Part shown: piece by piece, positions 22,365 to 32,290 of the stretch | How positions within the stretch are numbered: position 1 is the stretch's first letter | How the letters are laid out: each line of letters opens with the position of its first letter | Source: Vandiemenella viatica | Lineage: Eukaryota; Arthropoda; Insecta; Orthoptera; Morabidae | Assembly (NCBI GenBank): GCA_031002005.1 | Contig: CM061921.1 | Span: forward strand, 144,741,283-144,805,282 | Direction of reading: 5' to 3' | Length of the DNA: 64,000 nt | Notes under the pieces: generated by a model | Seen by the model: only the letters and a program-made list of their open reading frames with translations | Told to the model about the DNA's origin: nothing | Databases searched by the model: none | Made by a program: the position numbers and the translations under genes

Positions 22365-23688
22365 CGAGGGGGTACCCAAAGATAACCGGAATAGTATTGC
22401 CGTGTGCGGTGTGTAGTATGCATTTGTGCCGCTAGGCGTTTATAGTGCAACTCATTGTCAGTACAGTGCCACCTGTGTTGTCAACCTGTCATGTTCTGTT
22501 AACTTGCAGTGATTGTTTTTGCTAGCGCTGGTTTGTTATTGTTTTGTTTTTGATGATGGCAAGTTTAAATGAACAACGTGCAGCTGTGAAATTTTGTTTT
22601 TTACTCAGTAAAAATGCTGCTGAAACGGTTTTAATGTTGAAAACATCTTACAAAGATGGCGCTATAGGAAAAACTAAAGTGTACGAGTGGTTTGCTCGGT
22701 TTAAAAATGGTGACATGTTGATTGATGACAAACCTCGTTCTGCACATTCATCAACTGCCCAAAAAGACAAAAATGTTGAAAAATTCGAGAGCTTGTGTGC
22801 TCTCAGATCATCGACAGAATTGATCAACTGTCAGAGATTAGTGGGTTATCCTGGAGCTCAGTTCAGCGAATTTTAACCAAAGATTTGGGAATGAAAAGGG
22901 TTGCTGCCAAGTTTGTTCCTCGGGCCCTGAGTGACAATCAAAAAGAATGTCAAATTGAAACATGTCGTGCTTTGAGACAACAGCTTGAAATTGATCCAGA
23001 TTTTCGGTCAAAGGTCACTACTTGTGATGAGTCATGGTGCTATTGTTACGAACGAGAAACAAAGCAACAGTGAAGCCAGTGGAAGACATCGTTGTCACCC
23101 CGTCCAAAAAAATGTCATTGAGTCAAATCAAAACTGCTCATTTGCTTTTTTGATGCCAAGGGTATGGTTCATTCAGAGTTTGTTCCCCTACATCAGACCA
23201 CCAATCAACCTTTTATTTGGAAGTTTTAAGAAGATTATGCAACAGTGTTCGTAAAAAAAAAAAACCGATTTGTGACAGATAGGTGACTGGTTCTTCCACC
23301 ACGACAATGCACCTGCACACACAGCTGTTTCTGTTAGGCAGTTTTTGATTAAATATGGCGTGGTTCCGCTTCCCCATGCACCTTACTCACCTGACCTGGC
23401 TCCATGCGACTTTTTCTTATTTCCACGCATGAAAAGGCGCATGAAAGTACACCAGTTTGACAACATTGAAGAGGTCAAGAAAAAAGCTGGGGGGGAGTTG
23501 TCAGCCATTTCAAAAGATGACTTCAGAAAAAATTTCGAACAGTGGCAGCACCGGTGGGAGAAATTTATTAGTTGTAATGGAGAGTATTTTGAAGGGGATA
23601 AGGTTGTTTTGCAAAAAATTTGAAAATATATAGCTTTTAAAATTAATTCTGTTTATATATATATATAAACAGAATATATACCCCCTCG
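22365..23688 (+). mobile_element. mariner element, 1324 bp, TIR CGAGGGGGTA, TA duplication
   Basis: The left end CGAGGGGGTACCCAAAGATA and the right end (reverse complement CGAGGGGGTATATATTCTG) are inverted repeats flanked by TA at 22363-22364 and 23689-23690. It carries one decayed transposase gene on the + strand. Just inside the right end is a perfect 30-bp AT-rich palindrome (23646-23675). Confidence 0.93.
22553..23623 (+). pseudogene. mariner transposase pseudogene (DD34D type)
   Basis: Starts MMASLNEQRAAVKFCFLLSK (a second Met follows the first), with the HTH_48-type DNA-binding domain (YKDGAIGKTKVYEWFARFKN). After a frameshift near 22795 it continues IDRIDQLSEISGLSWSSVQR and LGMKRVAAKFVPR. 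Catalytic motifs: first Asp in TTCDESWCYCYE (the usual GDESW with G to C), second Asp in WFFHHDNAPAHTA, third Asp in YSPDLAPCDFFLFPRMK. It ends NGEYFEGDKVVLQKI. Defects: the frameshift near 22795, a TGA after ETKQQ (23071), shifts near 23120-23270. Inactive. Confidence 0.93.
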
Positions 23689-23699
23689 TATTTAACCCA

Positions 23700-24430
23700 A
23701 TGGGTCAGCATTGTATGGAGATAAATGATCAAAGAGTCAGCTTATTAGGTGTACGAATAGGAAAATAAGGATTTTGTATAATTAGCTAGGTAAGTGATAG
23801 ACACTATATTTCAGACAGTAAAGGAATTTGAAATAAAGATGTTCAGAACAAAACGTGTAATTTTTAGGTGAAGATTTTAAAGTATTATATCCTTTTAGTG
23901 GGGTTATTGGTGATCTGTGCCAGGTAAGTGAGGGAAATTGGTTAAAAAATGTTAGTTATGTTCTAGCAACTGTATTGTGGACTCAAAATCAATTAGGATC
24001 CACATTATAGTTATGAAATAAGGAGTTATTATTGATGAATGGAGATAAGTCCAATTTTTCTGTTGAAATTACTGTAGAGTGCACTTAGTTATTGGTCAAG
24101 GAGCTGTGATTTGGTGTCATTGAAAGACAGAACACAGATGAAGAGAATAGTGGGTATGTATTAATTATGCATAGTGATGATGAGGCCTGGATGTACTTGT
24201 GATTAGATTGAAGAGCAGCATCAGATGGAAAGAGGGGTCCATGGCATTAAATTAGTACTTGATTTCAGGCTTACAGAGGCGGGAAAATTTTTCTCTGTTG
24301 GTGGATTAAGTTGACTAGGTAAGTGATAGACATTATATTTCAGGCAGTAAAGGAATTTGAAGTAAAGACGTGCAGAAAACATATATATGTGTGTTGGAAA
24401 TATCCACTGGGGAATAAGATCCACCACAAA
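23700..24430. repeat. Direct duplication about 531 bp apart
   Basis: CTAGGTAAGTGATAGACACT at 23783 and CTAGGTAAGTGATAGACATT at 24314 begin matching segments of about 75 bp (both continue ATATTTCAGRCAGTAAAGGA). The rest between them is not obviously related. A local duplication or two fragments of one repeat; no gene seen. Confidence 0.6.
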
Positions 24431-24899
24431 CAGTATTGAAAACAGGGACGGATAGGGAAAGTAAACCCACTACTTACCATAAATGAGGGCAGCGATGAAA
24501 ACAAAAAAGAGAAGAGATTTTACAATATTTTGGTATTATCCTTACTCATACAAAAATATTAGATGAGGGTTCAGATGTGCACAAGCAGTCTCTCATCACA
24601 CATCTAAAATAAGAGTTGACATTATGGACAAGGCAAGGGTGGTGATGGGGCATAGAATAAGAAGTCGACAGTCAATAACTGTAGGTAAGTATTATGATTG
24701 GTAACAATCAAAAAGACCATGAATAAATGTGTTTACGGAAAATAGCACTTGAGATCATATTAAGAAAGTGGCAAAAATATATTTAAAGAAATTTATGAAA
24801 TACAATTATTGATTTTATCTGTAGGGTCTAACTGTAGGTTGGGGGGCCAGGGGTTGCTTGGTGTCAAGAATATGTTGATGGTTACAAGAATTATGAGAA

Positions 24900-25600
24900 G
24901 GATAAATTCTGAGGTTTTGGACGGATTTTTAATTTCCTGCTCTAGCACCAGGTCATGTATCATCATAAAACATACCTCAGATTTTAAGCTTTCAAACTGC
25001 AAAATGCCATTCAGTAGTATTTGCGTGATGCTGTAGAAAACATACACAGCTCCATACTGATTAATAACAGTACAAGCTTTTACTTTCAGCTTTGTTCATG
25101 TGGACCTTAGTAAATTTAAGACATGGTTTGAAATTAGTGGAGAAAAAGCTGAATTTTAGAAATATACATTAAATATGCTTTCTTAGGCTAATTTTTGTAA
25201 AAAAAAATAAATTGTAATTTTTCTAATGCAGCTATTCAGCCATTTTGATTTAAATGGATTTCCTATTGGTACATGATTATCAGTTTTAAATTTACTATTT
25301 TTAACTCCTGATTTTTCATAAATGAAGACCCACCAGTACAGTTGTCATTAAGGTGAGACCCATGAGCTGTCATACTATTTCCATGTTAGCATTGAAGATC
25401 ATTCCTCATGAACTTACAAAAATAAAGGGCATATATGACAGTGAAAAATTTAAGGGATAAGAATGGTTTTTCATTTTCTGCTGTAGCACCAGGACACATA
25501 AAGTCATAAAATGTACTATAGATTTTAAGTCAGGTCCTTAGCTTCCATACTGTGAAAATCTAATCAGAATCTGTTCTGCAGTTTTTGCATGATGCTAGAG
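24900..25600. repeat. Second pair of diverged direct repeats, about 545 bp apart
   Basis: TCCTGCTCTAGCACCAGGTC (24936) ... TGCGTGATGCTGTAG and TTCTGCTGTAGCACCAGGAC (25479) ... TGCATGATGCTAGAG share a roughly 110-bp module. Function unknown. The stretches 24431-24899 and 25601-26240 show nothing recognisable. Confidence 0.5.
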
Positions 25601-26239
25601 CAACCAGACCTAGGCCACTCCATATTTATGTATGTAGAGTTGTATGCAACAAAACCAAAGAAAGGACAACCATAATAGAACCAGATAATTTAAAAGGCTA
25701 CAGACAAGAAAGATATGGATTCAAAAGACAATTATGTCACAGCCAATAATGAAATAAATGAGAAATAATCTTGTGGCAACCTACAGTGAGGGTCCAAGGA
25801 TCAATCATTGATCAGATTTCACCCCTGGTGGAATGTCTCCAATCTTTTTATCTTTTTTTTTGCAGAACCTCCCTTCATATATCAAGGACACCCCACATTT
25901 CATTATCTATGTCCAAACTCCTTCCTTCTCTCCGATAGTGTCACCCATTTCTGTATGAATAACCCCAACTTTCAGAGTCTTTGTGCCCTGGAACTCTTTA
26001 TTAGAAATCCCCCCCCCCTTACACACAGAACAACATACACAGCTTCTCAATTATGTATGTTCTCACATCTTTCGACCTTCATTCACTCTGGAAACTTATT
26101 TTTCTTCAATTCACTAGTGGGGTTGTCTGGTAAGACAATTCCTGAACAACTTCTGGAAAAATTTCCTTGAATTCCTCAGTTTCCTAAACACTCAACAATA
26201 GCCATATCGTTAACTACACCAAGACTTAATCGCGCACTC

Positions 26240-26865
26240 ACAAGTCACCTTCCATGACTTAGACATTTCCCTATGGAAAGGTGACCTACTCCTCTCTGTT
26301 CACGTAAATTCCACAAATTTACAACAGTACCTGCATATCAGCAATTTTCATCTCTTTCACACCAAACATTTCCTTGCCATCCTTGGCAGACACATCAGTT
26401 CCGATGAAGAATAACTTCCCAGGTACTCACAAAACCTATCATAAGCCCTCATTTCCACTACTACCACCACATCTTTTACAAAAACAAATCTCTGATATTA
26501 CAAGCCAAACCTAAATTCCACGCTGCATCTTTAAAAACTAACCATAACACTCTTATTTATCACCCAGTTCTCTCCTAGTCTCAAGTAATTAAACCAAATC
26601 CTTTGTCATGGCTATGGCTTCCTGTGCTCCTTCCCTGAAATGCACATATTTTTCGCCAAAATCCTACCGACTACCTTCCACCCTCTGTCCATGCTTCAGC
26701 AAACCAGAACATCTTGGTCCACAAATACTCGCCTCATGATTCTCCCTAAATTCTTCAAGGATCCTTCCCTTGCAATAGTCCTCATTTTAAAACTTGAAGC
26801 AATACATCCAGCCAAAACTAACTATTGCATTTCACTGACAAGTGGATTTTTTTATTTTTACTGGA
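26240..26865. repeat. Interspersed repeat, copy 1 (copy 2 at 31900-32290)
   Basis: Shares several blocks in the same order with 31900-32290: CAGGTACTC, AGCCCTCATTTC or AGTCCTCATTTC, CAAAAACAAATCTCT, and AGAACATCTTGGTCCACAAATACTC. C-rich and pyrimidine-rich on this strand; class unknown. LINE sequence begins right after it. Confidence 0.5.
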
Positions 26866-26869
26866 CATG

Positions 26870-28330
26870 CTACATGCAAGCTGATGGGAAACCTCTTTTA
26901 AGCTCAGACGATAGAGCTAACCAATGGAAGGAATACATTGAGAAACTGTATGATGGGGACGAATTGAACCATAATGTAATGGAAAAGGAAGGCGATGTCG
27001 ACATTGATGAATTGGGAGATCCTGTTCTGAGGACAGAATTTAATAGAGTTCTGCATGACTTGAAAACAAATAAGGCAGTTGGAACTGATGAGATCCCTGC
27101 AGAACTTCTGAAATTCCTTAGAGAAGAAGGACTCGAAAGATTATTCAAGCTGATATCAAAAAGTCATGAAATAGGACAAATTCCAACCGATTTTAATAAA
27201 AATATCATCTTCACACTTCCGAAAAAGGCACAAGTCGCCAAATGTGAGAATTATCGCACCATTAATCTAACATCACATGCTTCAAAATTACTGACCAGAA
27301 TAATATACAGAAGGATGTAAAGGGTAGTAGAAGATCAGTTTGGGTTTAGGAAAAATCGGGGTACAAGGGAAGCAATTCTGGCTTTAAGATTAATTAATAC
27401 TTGAAGATACATTTATGGCATTTGTTGATTTAGATAAAGCTTTTGATAATGTTAGATGGGACAAGATGTTCAAAATTTTAAAGAAATCAGGTCTAAAGTA
27501 TCGAGACAGAAGAATACTTTATAAATTATATAAGAATCACGTGGCTATAATAAAAGTAGAGAATCACGAGAGACATGCGTCAGTTAAAAAGGGCGTGAGA
27601 CAAGGTTGTAGTCTATCCCCGTTAATATTCAACTTGTATGTAGAAGAAGCAATAAAGAAAGTCAAAGGAAAATTTCTATGTGGCATAAGTGTTCAGGGAG
27701 AAAAAAATCAGTATGCTACGATTTTCTGATGACACTGTCTTGTTAGCAGAAAGGGCTGAGGATATTGAGAAGTTACTGAATGGCATGAACAAAATGCTGA
27801 AGGAAGATTTTGGACTGAATATAAATCAAAGCAAGACAAAAGTGATGAAATGTAGCAGAAAAAATACCAATACTCGTAGTCTAAATATGAAAATAGGATC
27901 GAATGCAATAGGAGAAGTAAGTGAATTCTGTTACTTGGGAAGCAAAATTACAACCGATGGCCGAAGCAGGAATGATGTTAAAAGCAGAATAGCACTAGGA
28001 AAAAGAGCCTTCATGAAAAAGAGAAAAATTTTAGTTTCAAATATTGATCTAGGAATTAGAAAGAACTTTTTAAAACTCTATGTGTAGAGCACAGCACTTT
28101 ATGGTAGTGAGACATGGACTTTGGGAATACCAGAAAGAAAGAAAATTGAAGCATTTGAAATGTGGTGCTACAGAAGAATGCTGAAAATGAAGTGGACAAA
28201 GTAAGAAATGAACGAGTTTTGGAAATGTGGGGTGAGGTAAGAGGATTGTGGGGGAAGCTTACAGAAAGAAGAGACAGGCTGGTAGGTCATATTTTCAGAC
28301 ATGCTTGATTGGTTAACTGTCCCAAGATGG
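26870..28330 (+). pseudogene. LINE reverse transcriptase pseudogene (5'-truncated)
   Basis: A LINE RT on the + strand in order: RANQWKEYIEKLYDGDEL, ELLKFLREEGLERLFKLISK, NIIFTLPKKAQVAKCENYRT, EDQFGFRKNRGTREAILALR, motif A FVDLDKAFDNVRWDKMF, motif B VKKGVRQGCSLSPLIFNLYV, motif C MLRFSDDTVLLAERAED (FADD changed to FSDD), then FCYLGSKITTDGRSRNDVKS, ALYGSETWTLG and FEMWCYRRMLKMKW. It stops near 28310, before the usual 3' end. Frame changes at about 27320-27410 (where part of motif A's upstream sequence is lost), 27700, 28080 and 28205. The RQGCxLSPxLFN and ALYGSETW motifs are common to several LINE clades; I do not assign one. Confidence 0.88.
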
Positions 28331-28539
28331 TTAACTTTACCCATTGTTGGACATTCCACAGGCATCACAACACACCTCATATATCAACTCATCATCATCA
28401 TCATCATCATCCATTATACCAGTTCATATATTTGTCTCACCATTAATCAACTCTCCATCAGAATGAATAGTCACAGGCAACAGTTTATACCAATAACTTA
28501 TCCCAGCCAGTATCAGACCATGGCCAATACACACACCAA

Positions 28540-28965
28540 ACGTAGTGTGTGAGTAGCAACACCCTGGCCTTGCATTCGGAATGATGCGGCATTCAGGAGG
28601 ACGGCGGTTCGTATCCCCGTCCGGGCATCCAGATTTGGATTTTGCATGGTTTCCCAAATCACTCCAGGCAAATGCCGGGATGCTTCCTTCAAAAGGCCAT
28701 GGCCGAATTCCTTCCCATTCCTTGCCCCCCATCATTTCCCGTCTCTAAAGATCGAGCTGTTGAGAGACGTTAAGCAGTTAAAAAAAAAAAAAAGGAATGA
28801 TGCGAGTTTGAATCGCTGTCCGATAATGCAGAATTGGATTTTCTATAGTTTTTCCAAATCACTACGGGCGAATGCCAGGATGGTTCCTTCCATGGCCGAA
28901 TTCCTTTCTGTTCCCTGCCCCCAGCGTTTTCCCACCTCCAGAGATGTCAACAAGATGTAAAGTCA
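28540..28965 (+). mobile_element. Older SINE copy split by a younger SINE
   Basis: Head part 28540-28577 (...CCTGGCCTTGCATTC) and body 28805-28965 (AGTTTGAATCGCTGTCC, box B; TTCCAAATCACTACGGGCGA; GCCGAATTCCTTTCTGTTCC; tail AGAGATGTCAACAAGATGTAAAGTC). The two are separated by the younger SINE at 28589-28793, whose TSD (GGAATGATGCG) is old-SINE sequence. Confidence 0.82.
28589..28793 (+). mobile_element. Younger SINE inserted in SINE (TSD GGAATGATGCG)
   Basis: 5'-truncated copy beginning GCATTCAGGAGGACGGCGGT, with box B GGTTCGTATCC, core CCCAAATCACTCCAGGCAAA and a tail of the TCTAAAGATCG...GACGTTAAGCAG type plus 14 A. Perfect 11-bp duplication at 28578-28588 and 28794-28804. Confidence 0.9.
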
Positions 28966-29135
28966 GAAGAAGAAAAAACAATACACAAAGTTTGAACAAT
29001 TTAAACAACTCTTTTACTGTGAGGACTGTCAGAGTCTTTCCCAAAATCACGACGTCCTCTGAACTCCACAGATGGGAATAAGCTTACCAACATATCCTTG
29101 ACATCAGACATCCTTCTGGCCTCAGTCACCGATAA

Positions 29136-29486
29136 GGGGGCGTCCATTATTTACGTGAGATGTTTTTTGGAATTCCGCACCCCTCCCACCCCCGCCCCCC
29201 ACCCCCACTCCCTCTGGTGAAATCTGGTTGGACCCACTCCCCCCCCTAGATGATGTGAAATTTTGACGGGACACCTCCCCCCCCATTTCCTGTAAATCAA
29301 CCTAGAAGTTTTTTGAGACCCTTTAGCTCTCCTGCTTCAGAGGGCTGTTATACCCACCCTAAGTTCGGTTACTGCGTTGTTGCTATATCTTACCTTTCTT
29401 GTTTTAGCTCCACTGTCCTTCAAGAATTTTACCCCCTCCCCCCCCCCCCTCCGCCATTTTACCTCACACAATTAATGGATGCCTCC
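29136..29486. mobile_element. C-rich MITE, 351 bp, TSD TAA
   Basis: Left end GGGGGCGTCCATTATTTACG and right end (reverse complement) GGAGGCATCCATTAATTGTG are inverted repeats; TAA at 29133-29135 and 29487-29489 is a 3-bp duplication, as in PIF/Harbinger elements (TWA). The inner sequence has several C runs (29214-29290, 29431-29450). No coding frame. Confidence 0.75.
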
Positions 29487-29489
29487 TAA

Positions 29490-30550
29490 GACCCTTACAG
29501 TATCCCCAGGACTTGTTATTATTATTTATTCACATAATTTATAAGTCTTAAATTTAATATTTTCATTTTAAAGTTTTCTATTTTTTTAAATCCTCTCACA
29601 TTCATTACTCATCTTCTCATACTTTATATGATAATATTTCTCAAAGGATTATTGGTTCAGTATTTTTCATCCCCCCCTCCATCACCACCCCAGCCACTTG
29701 AGCCTTGCTACTTAGGGTCTCCACTCACTAAGTTGGTGTTAATGTTATCATGTCCGGCCATGTTAAGTGTCTCATCTACTTGCAAGACCAAGGTTAAACA
29801 CTGAAATATTGAATTACATGTGTTTGTATTTTTTGTGTTAGTCGATCCCTGCCACTATCATCTATGGTAAGTGTTGGGTTGATATTTCCCATTCTTTCCT
29901 AGTTATATGTAGAAGAGAGAGAGAGAGATAGATTACAATTAAAAGTGGAAAATTTTTAGACGATGGAAATAACAAAGGGTAGGGAATGTAGAGCTATCAT
30001 TCATGATAGATGAAGGCAGGAGGGTTGCAGAGAACACAAAAAAGGAGGGAACACAATTTTAAACTATTTCAGTTTAAAACTTTATTCATGTAGAGAGAGA
30101 CAAGCCATTTGGAAAGAGATGTGTGCACACCACGGATTCCACCACACCTCTGAGTAGGCCATGGAGAACATGGTGGGAGTAGTGGGGGTGGGATGGAGTT
30201 TAAATAATATGATGTAACTATGGATAACAATATCACTGACAGATGCAGAACACACCAATAGTTGCATATTTTTAAATCAAATTATGATAATAAATAAATA
30301 AGGAAGCACCCACCAGGTCTCAGCTGCCACATACTAGATCTGGGAGGTACAACAGGATTAGGCACAAGCCCAGGTTTTCAGTTTTTGGGCAGTTTCCCTG
30401 CAATTAACAAGGTAAATGCTGGGATGGTCTCAAATATCTACCTTATAAACTACACATTTCACAAACAAGAATATATACACTTATCATAAAGAACATAATG
30501 TTACATTGCAATATTGTTGTAGGCCATTTCTCCACAGTTGCTTAGTAAAT
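29490..30550. other. Intronic spacer
   Basis: No gene or recognisable TE. Contains a GA simple repeat at 29913-29928. Confidence 0.4.
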
Positions 30551-30553
30551 GAA

Positions 30554-30871
30554 ATGTTAATAAAGAACTCCAGTGTAACTGTTTCTTATATGGTTTAATG
30601 CCATATATTTTTCGAATCTCATCGAGGCACCATCTGCAACAAATTATTTACATTGGTGTTATTAGAATTTGTAGCTGCACATGTCTGCTTTTTCCCCAAA
30701 GCATGTTCTGGCTAAAGCCAGCTGTCTAATTTTGCCAGCTAGATGTAAACTACAAACCCTATTAACACAAATGTAAATAATTCAACACTTATGACACCTT
30801 GATGAGAGGCAAAACACATTCGGCACTAAACCATATAATAAACAGTTGCATTGGTATTCATTATTAACATA
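30554..30871. mobile_element. Foldback hairpin element, about 320 bp
   Basis: Left arm 30554-30690 (AATGTTAATAAAGAACTCCA ... AACTGTTTCTTATATGGTTT ... ATCTCATCGAGGCACC ... TTATTTACATTGGTGTTA) matches the reverse complement of 30735-30871 (TATGTTAATAATGAATACCA ... AACTGTTTATTATATGGTTT ... CTCTCATCAAGGTGTC ... TTATTTACATTTGTGTTA). A short loop of about 45-60 bp with GGCTAAAGCCAGC lies in the centre. Such a sequence would fold into one long hairpin. It has no coding capacity. Confidence 0.82.
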
Positions 30872-31899
30872 ATAATAGTAAGGGAGTGATACTGGAATAA
30901 ACACACTAATAATAAGTAAATAAATAAACCATAAGTGATACAACACAATCTGATGATACACCCTTGAAGATTTTGCTGAAACAATATGCCAGGAAAGTCT
31001 TCATGCTTACAATAGATGACAGGTTTACTAGCAGGGCTTAACAGAATTTGAGGCCAGGTTGATGCCTGTTATCCAGGAATGTTAGTAAGATAGTTCCCAT
31101 CTATATAATTCAGAATTGGTGCTAGTTTCTGGGAAAATGGTCAACTCTCACTGGAAGGCCAGGCGTGCTCTTGCAGTTTTCAGCCACAAGATTATTTAGC
31201 AATGCAAATGGAGCTTTTTTTTCAGAAGGAGTCAGCAAACTTGTGACTAAAATTGCAGTGACAAAAAAAGATAGTACCAAACTTATTTTTCAAGCTATGC
31301 TGCTGTTAAGGTGCATCACAAATTTTGTTGAGAAATCATGGTCTACAACAAGTCCTTTAATTATTTTGGATGAATGTTTTGGAGACAGAAATGCTGATTG
31401 CAAAAGTTGAAGATAGAAAGTTGAAAGAATGCTTCAGACTTAATAAGAAAGGAAGAATGATAAAATAGATGAAGGTAAAAATTTAGCTCTCATGCTTGTT
31501 CCAGTGCTTATAAACTAATCGGAGATAAAAATCATTATGCAGTTAAAAATTTAGGTACTATGAGGAATGCATAACATATTGTGACATTTGATAACCAAAC
31601 ATTTCCTTTCCCTAATCCTCCCAGGTTTCAATTCTAATAAACGTGTTGCATTCCTCAAGGCAATCTCCCCTCCTCCGAGAACAACACTTGCAAGTGTCTA
31701 TATCTCCTGTGTCACAAAAAACTGTAAAGCATAGAGATCAAGAAATTACTACACAAGTTATAATGCTGAACTTTGACCTAATCAAGATTCAATTACATGA
31801 CTGTCTTCAGGGAGAAGGGTGCAAATTTCAGGTAAGAAATGGAGGGAATCATGGCTACATCACAGGGTCTGTTAATGGAATAAAGACCAGGAGAGAAAT
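30872..31899. other. Intronic sequence with an unidentified short ORF
   Basis: A + strand frame at 31165-31410 (FSATRLFSNANGAFFSEGVS, KLVTKIAVTKKD) follows a splice-acceptor-like TGCTCTTGCAG at 31166-31176, but has no recognisable family and no matching donor in frame; likely chance or old TE sequence. Nothing else is seen. Confidence 0.3.
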
Positions 31900-32290
31900 G
31901 GGTGACGGTGATGGGGCTTTTAGACTCATCTGTACCAATGAACTATCCCTTACCAGGTACTCCAAAAGCCTAGCAGAAGTCCTCATTTCTCAATACTAAC
32001 TAACTGATCTTGTGCAAAAACAAATCTCTCATGCTTCCACCCACCTTCCACACAGTCTCTCCCCCCTCCTCCCCCACTAGAAACCAACCAGTTCTATTCC
32101 TGATATTGACTCCATTAACCAGATCCTATAACATGGGCACAGCAACATATATTACTTCCCTGAAAAGAGTACTCTTCTTCCCTAAATCATACCCACTGAC
32201 CCCTGCACATACTGTATTATACCACCTAATCTCAAGAACATCTTGGTCCACAAATACTCTGGGACTTCTGGATTTACACCTCATTGATGT
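31900..32290. repeat. Interspersed repeat, copy 2 (copy 1 at 26240-26865)
   Basis: Direct-orientation relative of the 26240 repeat with the same ordered blocks (CAGGTACTC, GTCCTCATTTCTC, CAAAAACAAATCTCTCATGC, AGAACATCTTGGTCCACAAA). Class unknown. Confidence 0.5.

Noticed and set aside
28301..28735. Open frames on both strands around the SINE copies (also at 42085-42646, 53880-54074)
   Set aside because: SINE body sequence is open by chance on several frames and recurs at each SINE copy; it is not protein-coding.
29913..29928. CRISPR-like or regulatory GA array
   Set aside because: Simple GA microsatellite with no spacer structure; CRISPR arrays are not expected in an insect genome.
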